This document shows, in pieces, positions 38,623 to 46,451 of a DNA stretch of 64,000 nt; the stretch's first letter is position 1; the number at the start of each line of letters is the position of its first letter. Under the pieces are notes generated by a model. The model saw only the letters and a list, made by a program, of their open reading frames with translations, was not told where the DNA came from and ran no database searches. Both the position numbers and the translations under genes were made by a program. This stretch comes from Pelorhabdus rhamnosifermentans. GTDB lineage: Bacteria > Bacillota > Negativicutes > UMGS1260. Location of the stretch: positions 1 to 64,000 of the forward strand of contig NZ_JAHGVE010000007.1 in assembly GCF_018835585.1 (NCBI RefSeq). Reading direction: 5' to 3'.

Positions 38623-39500
38623 ATGCGCGTGAGATAGAGTCCGAAAAAGATAACGGCAGCACCGGAAAATTGTACGAGACTGAATGTCTCATTAAGGAGA
38701 ACATATCCGGAAGCCACGGCAAATATGGGCGCAATATTGTTATATAGTGAGGCTTTTGTGCTGCCAATTTTGCCCGTACCCCAAATCCATAAGAAATTGC
38801 CAATGCATAAGGGGAATGCACCGGAAAACACCGTGCTTAACCATCCTGTCAGTGAGATGCGACTCCAGTTTAAATGAATCATTTCATAACAGGCTGGAAT
38901 GAAAAATATTGTTGTAGTAATAGTAAAAATCCAGGCCGAGATGAGATAAGATGAATATTTATTCAAAAGATCTTTGGAAAAAATCGTGTAGTAGCCGTAA
39001 AAAGCCTGCGCTCCTAAAAGGTAAAGGGCACCTATCAGATGCTCACTTGATAAGCTGAGCTTTTTTCCAGAACCAACAATAATCAAGACTACGCCGAATA
39101 AGGAAAAGAGGATACCCAAACTCATCATGAATGAAATTTTTTCTAGTCGCAGTACCCAATTGATTAAGGCCACACTTACGGGGAGCAGTGCCAGTAATAG
39201 CGACGAGTTTCCGGCCGTTGTCAATTGTACGCCCATGGAGAAGAGATATTGGAATAAAAAGAAGCCCACAGCGCTCACCATAAAGAGCTTTTTATAGTCT
39301 TCTCTGTCAATAGGGTGATAGGTTTTACTTATTCCTACGGCGATCCAGGCGCCCATGACCGCTACAAGCAGCCGTGCGGCATTATAGGACAGGACAGGAA
39401 TATCGGCCATACCTAATTTCATGACAGCTGGATTAACGCCCCAAAAAAAGGCGACAACAAATAAGATCAACTCAACGTAAAGGTTGCTTCGCGTTAACAT
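38592..39500 (-). CDS. EamA-family (DMT) transporter
   Basis: A 302-residue membrane protein with ten hydrophobic helices in two EamA repeats (first repeat FFWGVNPAVMKLGM; second repeat FYGYYTIFSKDLL), a fold used to export amino acids and metabolites. The substrate is not evident. It is the only minus-strand gene between the SorC gene and the window end, inserted between 6S RNA and rarA. TAGGAG lies 10 nt before the ATG at 39500. Its 3' end forms part of the shared terminator. Confidence 0.85.
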   Translation of the reverse strand: MLTRSNLYVELILFVVAFFWGVNPAVMKLGMADIPVLSYNAARLLVAVMGAWIAVGISKTYHPIDREDYKKLFMVSAVGFFLFQYLFSMGVQLTTAGNSSLLLALLPVSVALINWVLRLEKISFMMSLGILFSLFGVVLIIVGSGKKLSLSSEHLIGALYLLGAQAFYGYYTIFSKDLLNKYSSYLISAWIFTITTTIFFIPACYEMIHLNWSRISLTGWLSTVFSGAFPLCIGNFLWIWGTGKIGSTKASLYNNIAPIFAVASGYVLLNETFSLVQFSGAAVIFFGLYLTRIKKAAIFSRS

Positions 39501-39653
39501 GTATTCACGCTCCTAGGTTACTGACATAATTATTATATTAAATTATACTGAATTTTGGACGAAAAGTGAATGGACGGAAGGCTAGGCTTTCTTTTTTTTC
39601 GTCTTTGTCTCATAATGAAGGTATAGTTTAATGTGACGAAAAGGATGATTAAG

Positions 39654-40976
39654 ATGGATCTATTTGAAGCCAGTCAAGAGAATAATAGCTTACATGCGCC
39701 GCTGGCCGAACGTATGAGGCCGCGGACGCTTGAGGAATTTTTTGGTCAGGCCGAAGTAGTGGGGCAAGGCAAGTTCTTACGCCGTGTCATTGCCAGCGAC
39801 AAGGTACCCTCGTTGATTTTGTTTGGACCGCCTGGTACAGGTAAGACGACACTGGCCCGCATTATTGCTCAGGCGACGCGTTCACAATTTGAAAGCCTCA
39901 ATGCCGTATCAGCAGGGGTCGGAGATATCCGAAAACTTATTGAAAAAGCCAAGGATCAGCATAAATTTTATGGACAGGCCACGGTTCTTTTTATTGATGA
40001 AATCCATCGCTTTAATAAAGGTCAGCAAGATGCGCTGCTTCCTCATGTAGAAAATGGCACGGTTACGCTTATTGGTGCTACAACGGAAAATCCTTATTTT
40101 GAAATTAATTCGCCCCTGTTGTCGCGTACGCGGATGATTCGCTTGCAGCCATTAACGTTGACTGATCTTACTCATATTTTGCGTCGTGCCCTTACCGATC
40201 ACGAACGTGGACTAGGGAGTGCGGGACTCACATGTGATGAAGCGACATTTCAGTCGATTGCTGATTTTTCTGGCGGGGATGCCCGGGTGGCGCTCAATTT
40301 ACTGGAACAGGCAGCCATGTTGCTTGAAGGGAGCTCGGAAAAAAGCATTACAACAGCCTTTATCGAAAATGCCGCAGGTATTAAGATGCATCGCTATGAT
40401 AAAAAAGGTGACTATCATTATGATGTTATTTCAGCTTTTATTAAAAGTATTCGTGGCAGTGATGCTGATGCAGCTCTGCACTACTTGGCACGCATGATTG
40501 AAAGTGGCGAAGATGTGAAATTCATTGCCCGCCGCTTAGTTATTGCGTCATCTGAAGATATTGGCAATGCTGATCCCCAGGCCCTTGTGCTTGCCACCGC
40601 TTGTGCGAGTGCCGTGCAGTTTGTTGGACTGCCAGAAGCACGAATTATTTTGGGACAGGCTGTCTGCTATTTGGCGACAGCTCCCAAAAGCAATGCTGCC
40701 TATGTTGCCATTGATCAGGCTATTAGCGATGTGCGACAAGGCCAGGAAGTTTCTGTGCCGTCCCATTTACGTGATGCTCATTATGGTGGTGCGGCGAAAT
40801 TGGGACATGGAAAAAATTACCGGTATCCTCATGACGATCCGTCTGGATTTGTTCATCAGCAATATTTGCCCGAGCAATTAAAAGACAAAGTGTATTATCA
40901 TCCAAGCTTGCATGGTTATGAAGGGCGTCTTCGCCTGAGTGAATGGTATAAAATTATCGGGAAGCAAGAAAAATAG
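39654..40976 (+). CDS. rarA: Replication-associated recombination protein A (RarA/MgsA)
   Basis: A 440-residue AAA+ ATPase that acts at stalled replication forks and interacts with SSB. Walker A GPPGTGKTTLARI, Walker B LFIDEIHRFNK and sensor LIGATTENPYFE are all present, with the C-terminal tetramerisation region (AYVAIDQAI, HYGGAAKLGHG). ATG 39654 is 8 nt after AAAGGA; upstream in-frame GTG 39633 and ATG 39645 are less likely. Confidence 0.94.
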   Translation: MDLFEASQENNSLHAPLAERMRPRTLEEFFGQAEVVGQGKFLRRVIASDKVPSLILFGPPGTGKTTLARIIAQATRSQFESLNAVSAGVGDIRKLIEKAKDQHKFYGQATVLFIDEIHRFNKGQQDALLPHVENGTVTLIGATTENPYFEINSPLLSRTRMIRLQPLTLTDLTHILRRALTDHERGLGSAGLTCDEATFQSIADFSGGDARVALNLLEQAAMLLEGSSEKSITTAFIENAAGIKMHRYDKKGDYHYDVISAFIKSIRGSDADAALHYLARMIESGEDVKFIARRLVIASSEDIGNADPQALVLATACASAVQFVGLPEARIILGQAVCYLATAPKSNAAYVAIDQAISDVRQGQEVSVPSHLRDAHYGGAAKLGHGKNYRYPHDDPSGFVHQQYLPEQLKDKVYYHPSLHGYEGRLRLSEWYKIIGKQEK

Positions 40977-41032
40977 TATATAAGTTAATAAAAATGATTT
41001 GAAAATAAAGTCGTTATTTTTCAAAAAAACTT

Positions 41033-41061
41033 TTGACAAGACATTAAAGATTTGTTATATT
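41033..41061 (+). promoter_or_regulatory. Promoter of the iscR operon
   Basis: Perfect TTGACA (41033-41038) and TATATT (41056-41061) with a 17-bp spacer. The leader contains two short inverted repeats, aaacctattggttt (41072-41085) and ctaggaattacctag (41087-41101), which are candidates for autoregulatory Rrf2-family binding or leader structure. Confidence 0.75.
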
Positions 41062-41112
41062 ATAGCCAAGAAAACCTATTGGTTTACTAGGAATTACCTA
41101 GGAGAGATATTT

Positions 41113-41559
41113 ATGAAGATATCAACCAAAGGAAGATATGGTGTAGCAGCCATGTACGACCTTGCTCTTCATTATGGAGCGGGTCCGCAAGCCCTCAAAA
41201 GTGTTGCTGAACGTCAGGACATTTCAGAAAGTTACTTAGAGCAGCTTATCAGTGCATTACGCAAGGGTGGCTATGTAAAAAGTGTTCGTGGTGCCCAAGG
41301 GGGCTATGCTCTTTCGAAGAATCCCAAGGATATTTCCGTCGGAGATATTATCCGGTTGTTAGAAGGTCCCATTGCACCTGTTGATTGTGTATTGACTGAT
41401 GTAAGTTCTTCGAAAAACGAGTATTGTTCCAAAGCAGGACGTTGTGTAACACGGGGTGTGTGGGCTAAAGTCAGAGACAGTATTACAAATGTAGTAGATT
41501 CTATCACTCTCGCTGATTTATGTCGAGACGAAAAGTTTGAGGAGATGGATAAAAAATGA
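41113..41559 (+). CDS. iscR: Rrf2-family Fe-S regulator IscR
   Basis: A 148-residue Rrf2-type winged-helix repressor. The DNA-binding part has KISTKGRYGVAAMYDLALHY and ISESYLEQLISALRKGGYV. Three cysteines in CVLTDVSSSKNEYCSKAGRC form the 2Fe-2S ligand set of IscR (CymR lacks it). ATG 41113 follows AGGAG; an upstream ORF extension from 40999 runs through the promoter and is not real. It heads the iscS-iscU-mnmA operon and likely represses it when Fe-S supply is adequate. Confidence 0.9.
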   Translation: MKISTKGRYGVAAMYDLALHYGAGPQALKSVAERQDISESYLEQLISALRKGGYVKSVRGAQGGYALSKNPKDISVGDIIRLLEGPIAPVDCVLTDVSSSKNEYCSKAGRCVTRGVWAKVRDSITNVVDSITLADLCRDEKFEEMDKK

Positions 41560-42740
41560 GACGTATTTATTTTGATCATTCTGCAACAACGGCAGTAGAC
41601 CCGGAGGTTGCCAAAATTGTTTTGGAATATATGTCGAATAAATTTGGTAATCCTTCCAGTGTGCATGGTTTTGGGCGCGAAGCGCATCAGGCTGTGGACA
41701 TTGCGCGAGGACAAGTTGCGGCTCTTTTAAATGCTGAACCCAATGAAATATTTTTTACGAGTGGTGGAACAGAAAGCGACAATTTGGCGCTTAAGGGCAT
41801 CGCCTATGCCAACCGTAAAAAAGGTAATCATATCATTACGACGCAAATTGAGCATCATGCTATTTTCCATACATGTGAATATTTGGAAAAGCAGGGATTT
41901 AAGGTAACTTATTTACCTGTTGATGAAAATGCGATGATCAGTTTAGATGACTTGAAAAAGGCTATTACGGATGATACTATTTTGATTAGTGTGATGTTTG
42001 CTAATAATGAAGTCGGAACGATTCAGCCTGTTAAGGAGATTGGAAAGATTGCCAGAGAAAAAGGCATTTATTTTCACACTGATGCGGTACAGGCTGTGGG
42101 CAGTATTCCCATTGATGTAAAGGAAATGAATATTGATTTATTAAGTCTGTCCGGTCATAAATTCTATGCTCCTAAGGGAACGGGTGCCATCTATATTCGT
42201 AAGGGTGTGCATATTGAACCTCAACAGCTTGGCGGTGCGCATGAACGCAACATGCGGGCAGGTACGGAAAATGTTCCAGGTATTGCCGGATTAGGTAAAG
42301 CAAGCGAATTAGCGAGACAGAATATGGATGAAAATATCAAGGTTCTTTCTGGAATGAGAGATCGTCTAATTGCAGGAATCACGAAAACCATTCCTTATGT
42401 GAAATTAAATGGCCATCCTACGCTGCGTTTGCCTGGTAATGTCAATGTTAGTTTTTCCTATGTTGAAGGCGAATCTCTTCTGTTAAACCTCGACCTCAAA
42501 GGCATTGGTGCTTCGAGTGGTTCGGCCTGCACATCGGGTTCACTTGATCCTTCTCATGTACTGCTTGCCATGGGATTAAAACATGAAACAGCTCATGGTT
42601 CACTGAGAATTTCGCTTGGCAAGGATAATACGGAAGAGGATATTGACTATGCACTACAGGTATTGCCGCCGATTATTGAAAAACTGCGCAGTATGTCTCC
42701 ACTTTATGATCAGGCACTGAAAGAGAAAAAGCAGGCATAA
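41556..42740 (+). CDS. iscS: Cysteine desulfurase IscS/NifS
   Basis: A 394-residue PLP enzyme that takes sulfur from cysteine for Fe-S clusters and tRNA thiolation. The PLP lysine is in LSGHKFYAPKG, the substrate-binding His in IEHHAIFHT, and the active-site Cys loop is GASSGSACTSGSLDPSHVL. The N-terminus YFDHSATTAVDPEV is typical. It overlaps iscR by 4 bp. The group (NifS versus IscS) is not resolved by sequence. Confidence 0.95.
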   Translation: MRRIYFDHSATTAVDPEVAKIVLEYMSNKFGNPSSVHGFGREAHQAVDIARGQVAALLNAEPNEIFFTSGGTESDNLALKGIAYANRKKGNHIITTQIEHHAIFHTCEYLEKQGFKVTYLPVDENAMISLDDLKKAITDDTILISVMFANNEVGTIQPVKEIGKIAREKGIYFHTDAVQAVGSIPIDVKEMNIDLLSLSGHKFYAPKGTGAIYIRKGVHIEPQQLGGAHERNMRAGTENVPGIAGLGKASELARQNMDENIKVLSGMRDRLIAGITKTIPYVKLNGHPTLRLPGNVNVSFSYVEGESLLLNLDLKGIGASSGSACTSGSLDPSHVLLAMGLKHETAHGSLRISLGKDNTEEDIDYALQVLPPIIEKLRSMSPLYDQALKEKKQA

Positions 42741-42782
42741 AAAACCTTTAACTATGTGAATATCTCAAAAAGGGAGAGATAA

Positions 42783-43157
42783 ATGATGTATTCAGAAAAA
42801 GTAATGGATCATTTTACGAATCCACGTAATGTTGGTGTGATTGATGATGCCAATGGTGTGGGTGAAGTAGGAAATGCCAAATGTGGCGATATTATGAAAA
42901 TATATTTAAAAGTGGAAGACAGTATTATTAAAGATGTAAAATTTAAAACTTTTGGCTGCGGTGCCGCTATTGCGACAAGTAGTATGGTTACCGAGATGGT
43001 AAAGGGCAAAACGTTAGAAGAAGCATTGGAAATTTCCAATGCTGCTGTTGCTGAAGCTCTTGATGGATTGCCACCAATAAAAATGCACTGTTCGAACTTG
43101 GCTGCTGATGCATTGCATGCCGCTATTAAAGATTATATTGAGAAAAAAGGAAAGTGA
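42783..43157 (+). CDS. iscU: Fe-S scaffold protein IscU/NifU-N type
   Basis: A 124-residue scaffold on which new Fe-S clusters form. The three conserved cysteines are in NAKCGDIMKIY, KTFGCGAAIATSS and KMHCSNLAA. It starts with tandem ATGs at 42783 and 42786 after GGGAG, 42 bp after iscS. The next gene, mnmA, starts within its stop codon, tying cluster and tRNA sulfur supply. Confidence 0.94.
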   Translation: MMYSEKVMDHFTNPRNVGVIDDANGVGEVGNAKCGDIMKIYLKVEDSIIKDVKFKTFGCGAAIATSSMVTEMVKGKTLEEALEISNAAVAEALDGLPPIKMHCSNLAADALHAAIKDYIEKKGK

Positions 43158-44263
43158 TTGAAGTCATGGGCAACAAACCACGTGTGGTTGTAGCCATGAG
43201 CGGAGGGGTGGACAGTTCTCTAACTGCCGCCCTTCTTTTGCATCAAGGCTATGACGTAATTGGTATGACAATGCAAATTTGGGAAAATGACGAACGGGAA
43301 GATAAACCGGACAGCCGTGGGTGCTGTTCTTTGTCTGCCATCGATGATGCGCGGCGTGTGGCAGATAAAATTGGTATTCCCTATTATGTTGTTAATTTTC
43401 GTAAACTTTTTCAGGAAACCGTCGTGAATTATTTTATTCGTGAATATGGTGAAGGCAAAACACCTAATCCGTGTATTGCCTGCAATCGTTTTGTCAAGTT
43501 TGAGGGACTACTCAGAAAAGCACAGGAAGTAGGGGCCAAGTTTTTGGCAACAGGCCATTATGCGCGCATTGCTTATGATGAACAGGCCGGACGTTTTCTG
43601 TTGCGCAAGGGCATTGATCCTTTAAAAGATCAGTCTTATGCTTTGTATCATCTCAATCAGCATACACTGGCGCATTTTCTCATGCCGTTAGGAGATTATA
43701 CGAAGGTTCAAACGCGTCAAATGGCCAGGGAATTGGGTTTGGCTGTGGCAGATAAACCGGACAGTCAGGAAATTTGTTTTGTGCCGAATGATGACTATAA
43801 AGCTTTTTTGGAAGCAAAATCACCGAATGCGCTTAAATCCGGTGATTTTGTTGATCAAGATGGCAATGTTCTCGGCAAGCATCAGGGTCTTCCACTTTAT
43901 ACGGTGGGGCAGCGCAAAGGGCTTGGTTTGGCAGCAGGGAAGCCACTTTATGTCATTGCTCTTGATACGGAAAAGAATCAAGTCATTGTTGGCAGTAATG
44001 AGGAGGTTTTTGCGAGTTCTTGTATTGCTGACGATTTGAACTGGATTTTATTTGATAAGCTGGACAAGCTCCTTACGGTAAAGGCAAAAATTCGCTATGG
44101 TGCTAAAGAAAGTGAAGCTCTTCTTCAACCGCTTGAAGGCGGCAAGGTGTATGTGCAGTTTAGTCAGCCCCAAAGGGCTATTACTCCTGGTCAATCGGTG
44201 GTCTTTTATTCAGACGATATTGTCATTGGTGGCGGTGTTATTGAAAAAGTAAAAAAATCCTGA
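43154..44263 (+). CDS. mnmA: tRNA-specific 2-thiouridylase MnmA
   Basis: A 369-residue enzyme that makes s2U34 in Lys, Glu and Gln tRNAs using persulfide sulfur from IscS. The PP-loop AMSGGVDSSLTAALL, the catalytic cysteine in PNPCIACNRFVKF and the second cysteine in DSQEICFVPND are present. The start is GTG 43154 overlapping the iscU stop, or ATG 43166; neither has an ideal SD. Firmicute order iscS-mnmA is kept with iscU between. Confidence 0.95.
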   Translation: MIEVMGNKPRVVVAMSGGVDSSLTAALLLHQGYDVIGMTMQIWENDEREDKPDSRGCCSLSAIDDARRVADKIGIPYYVVNFRKLFQETVVNYFIREYGEGKTPNPCIACNRFVKFEGLLRKAQEVGAKFLATGHYARIAYDEQAGRFLLRKGIDPLKDQSYALYHLNQHTLAHFLMPLGDYTKVQTRQMARELGLAVADKPDSQEICFVPNDDYKAFLEAKSPNALKSGDFVDQDGNVLGKHQGLPLYTVGQRKGLGLAAGKPLYVIALDTEKNQVIVGSNEEVFASSCIADDLNWILFDKLDKLLTVKAKIRYGAKESEALLQPLEGGKVYVQFSQPQRAITPGQSVVFYSDDIVIGGGVIEKVKKS

Positions 44264-44324
44264 AATAAAGCCCCCTTTTTTGGTCATAATAAAGATATAC
44301 CAGTTGGTAAAGGAGGCTTTCATC

Positions 44325-44810
44325 ATAAAAATCAGTGATCTATTGGGATTACCGGTTTTGGAACAGTCCTCTTGTGAGCAACTTGGTGAGGTACAGGAAG
44401 TAATGATTTATCTCAGTCAAGCCTTGGTGAGGGCGCTCATTATTACGGCCACGGGCTGGTTTACAGGCAAGAAGATACTGCCTATCCATGATATTTCCCT
44501 TGTACGTGATACTGATTTATCTATTGATGAAAAGGAAAAACTGCAACCATTTGAAGCAGCAGCTTATGAAGGGTTTGCTGACATCCTAGATCGGCCGCTT
44601 ATGACTGATTCAGGCATAAGAATTGGTGTAGTGGCTGATTTGTCCTTTGACCTTGCTACAGGGAGCATTGAAGACTATGTGATTTCTGACGGGATTGTTA
44701 CGGATTTAGTGGAAGGACGGCGCAGGCTGCCTTTTCAGCTTAGCCGGATCTTCCAGGCTGATAAGATCATTGTTGCCGATGACGCAGCTGAACTTCTTTT
44801 ACCTCAATAA
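44325..44810 (+). CDS. PRC-barrel domain protein, possibly starting at a non-standard codon
   Basis: About 161 residues with two PRC-barrel modules (KISDLLGLPVL at the N-terminus, a second from about DILDRPLMTDSGIRIG), a fold found in RNA-processing and photosynthetic proteins; function here is unknown. B. subtilis has a PRC-barrel gene (yrrD) in the same mnmA-alaS interval. The only good SD, AAAGGAGG at 44310-44317, is followed 7 nt later by ATA 44325 and 4 nt later by ATC 44322; no ATG, GTG or TTG sits at usual spacing. An in-frame TTG at 44304 lies upstream of the SD. So the start may be a rare ATA. Confidence 0.75.
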   Translation: MKISDLLGLPVLEQSSCEQLGEVQEVMIYLSQALVRALIITATGWFTGKKILPIHDISLVRDTDLSIDEKEKLQPFEAAAYEGFADILDRPLMTDSGIRIGVVADLSFDLATGSIEDYVISDGIVTDLVEGRRRLPFQLSRIFQADKIIVADDAAELLLPQ

Positions 44811-44833
44811 AGAATTACTTGGGGTGATGTGTA

Positions 44834-45001
44834 GTGGATACTTGTCCAGTATGCGGGCGACGTGGCATTGGTAAAGTAGGTACTGATCAGTATTATTGCT
44901 GGGACTGCTGCGTTGAATTTATTGAGAAAAATGGCCAAGTGGAGGTTTTTACTATCGAAGATGATGGTACACTTGTCGAATGTGCGCAGGTTCCAGGCTG
45001 A
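44834..45001 (+). CDS. Small CxxC zinc-ribbon protein (55 residues)
   Basis: A short frame with GTG 44834 about 5 nt after GGGGTGAT and stop TGA at 44999-45001. The product begins MDTCPVCGRRGIG and continues YYCWDCCVEF, giving CxxC...CxxC of a small zinc ribbon, then an acidic tail. No function can be assigned. Position between PRC-barrel and a small membrane-like protein suggests cotranscription. It is below 60 residues, so easily missed. Confidence 0.75.
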   Translation: MDTCPVCGRRGIGKVGTDQYYCWDCCVEFIEKNGQVEVFTIEDDGTLVECAQVPG

Positions 45002-45032
45002 GTACTGTAAATTTTAGTACACGAGGAGGGAT

Positions 45033-45230
45033 ATGATGCGTCGTAATTTCTGGCATGGCCTTGTTTTTGGCACACTTGCAGCAACAGCATTCAATGTACT
45101 CCTAGGTCCTTTACAAAAGATTTACAAAAAGCCTTTTGTTGAGCGCGGCGCTCAGGCAGCTTCCTTTACAGCACATGATTTTGCGAAAAAAGCGCGCCGG
45201 GTTAAGCGGCGGATGATGAAAAAATTTTGA
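45033..45230 (+). CDS. Small basic protein with one membrane helix
   Basis: A 65-residue product with a hydrophobic N-terminal segment (GLVFGTLAATAFNVLL) and a strongly basic C-terminus (KKARRVKRRMMKKF). The pattern is like YtxH-type small envelope proteins, but no family is certain. GAGGAGGG precedes ATG 45033 and ATG 45036; the second gives better spacing. A strong terminator follows directly. Confidence 0.65.
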   Translation: MMRRNFWHGLVFGTLAATAFNVLLGPLQKIYKKPFVERGAQAASFTAHDFAKKARRVKRRMMKKF

Positions 45231-45244
45231 AGGATATAAAGACC

Positions 45245-45271
45245 GGAGACCGTAAGGTCTCCCTTTTTTAT
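45245..45271 (+). terminator. Terminator after the small basic protein gene
   Basis: A perfect 7-bp G/C-rich stem ggagacc / ggtctcc (45245-45262) with a 4-base loop, then cttttttata. It ends the transcript that includes the PRC-barrel and zinc-ribbon genes. Confidence 0.85.
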
Positions 45272-45319
45272 AAGCATAGGAAGGATAATTATTCGAATTC
45301 TATGTCGAGGTGAACTTTT

Positions 45320-46345
45320 TTGCTGCTGACGAGAAAAGGGTTGGTCTATCTTTTGCTAATAATGATAGTAGGCAGCGCGGGGATCTTCTTGTGGCTTGTA
45401 CGCCGAGCGTTGTACCCCTTTTTTTTAGCTTGTATCATTGCTTATTTGCTGCATCCTGTTACTCGGACTTTTCAGGCACGAGGCATGAAACGGTTGACGG
45501 CAATTTTGCTTGCCTATTTAGTGGCTTTCGGGTTCGTGGCTTTCTTCTGTTTGGAAATTTTACCGCTTATGCTTGCTGATTTGCAGGAATTTTCTCAAAT
45601 GCTTCCAGCTATGATTCAAAAGAGCGAAAATATTATTGGGCAGATGGGAGATCATTACCAAAGCTTGTCACTTCCATTGCTTTTTAGGCAGCAAGTGGAT
45701 GAAGCACTTTTGCTTTTTCAGTATGATTTAACGGCTGGACTGGCAGATTTGGCTAGTTTGGCTATTGGCATGTTTCGCTATGCCATTGGTATTCTCATCA
45801 GTCCCATATTGGCTTTTTATTTGTTATATGACTGGGATCATATCAAAGATGCGTTGGTACTTATTGTTCCACGGTCAGGTCGCAGACAGGTGATTACGCT
45901 GATAAAAGATTTGGACGATGTTCTTGGCGGTGTTGTGCGGGGGCAATTGCTTGTAGCTGTTTTTGTTGGCTTATGTGTGACAGGCTGTTTACTCTATCTT
46001 CATGTCCCCTATGCTTTGCTGATTGGTTTTGTGGCAGGCACTCTAGATATTATTCCTTATTTTGGGGCTATCTTAGGAGCTGTGCCTGCTGTGACTGTGG
46101 CTCTTTTAACGTCACCTGCCGTGGCGCTCAAAGTGGGCGTTTTGTTTTTTATTATTCATCAGTTAGAAGGAACGATCATTGGTCCTAAAATATTAGGCGA
46201 CAGTGTGGGACTTCATCCTTTGCTAGTGATTTTTTGTCTCTTTGCGGGGGGAGAATTATTTGGTGTGAGCGGTATGCTTCTTGCTGTACCGATTGCAGCT
46301 ATTTTAAAGGTTTGTTTACACCATCTCATTGGAGTTATTATTTAG
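45320..46345 (+). CDS. AI-2E family transporter (2 of 2)
   Basis: A 341-residue polytopic AI-2E family protein, paralogous to the one at 32252. Shared features are DIIPYFGAILGAVPAVTVALL and HQLEGTIIGPKILGDSVGLHP in the C-terminal helices. TTG 45320 lies 6-8 nt after GAGGTGA. B. subtilis has a family member (yrrI) just upstream of alaS, the same place, so this is the ancestral-position copy. Substrate unknown. Confidence 0.86.
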   Translation: MLLTRKGLVYLLLIMIVGSAGIFLWLVRRALYPFFLACIIAYLLHPVTRTFQARGMKRLTAILLAYLVAFGFVAFFCLEILPLMLADLQEFSQMLPAMIQKSENIIGQMGDHYQSLSLPLLFRQQVDEALLLFQYDLTAGLADLASLAIGMFRYAIGILISPILAFYLLYDWDHIKDALVLIVPRSGRRQVITLIKDLDDVLGGVVRGQLLVAVFVGLCVTGCLLYLHVPYALLIGFVAGTLDIIPYFGAILGAVPAVTVALLTSPAVALKVGVLFFIIHQLEGTIIGPKILGDSVGLHPLLVIFCLFAGGELFGVSGMLLAVPIAAILKVCLHHLIGVII

Positions 46346-46385
46346 GTACTAGCCGTTCTGAATGTTGTACATAGTCCTCCAATTA

Positions 46386-46414
46386 TTGACATGGAAAGCT
46401 ATATTATGTATAAT
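46386..46414 (+). promoter_or_regulatory. Consensus promoter of alaS
   Basis: Perfect TTGACA (46386-46391), a 17-bp spacer and perfect TATAAT (46409-46414), 38 bases upstream of the alaS start. The leader is too short for a T-box riboswitch. Confidence 0.9.
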
Positions 46415-46451
46415 TTTTAAGATAGGCCAAAGAATGTGGAGGTAGATAACG

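Noticed and set aside
32252-46345. Quorum-sensing locus because of two AI-2E family genes
   Set aside because: The family is named after one weakly general function, no luxS or receptor is nearby, and both genes are at conserved Firmicute positions.
46346-46451. T-box riboswitch upstream of alaS
   Set aside because: Leader after the promoter is under 40 bases and lacks a T-box or specifier loop.
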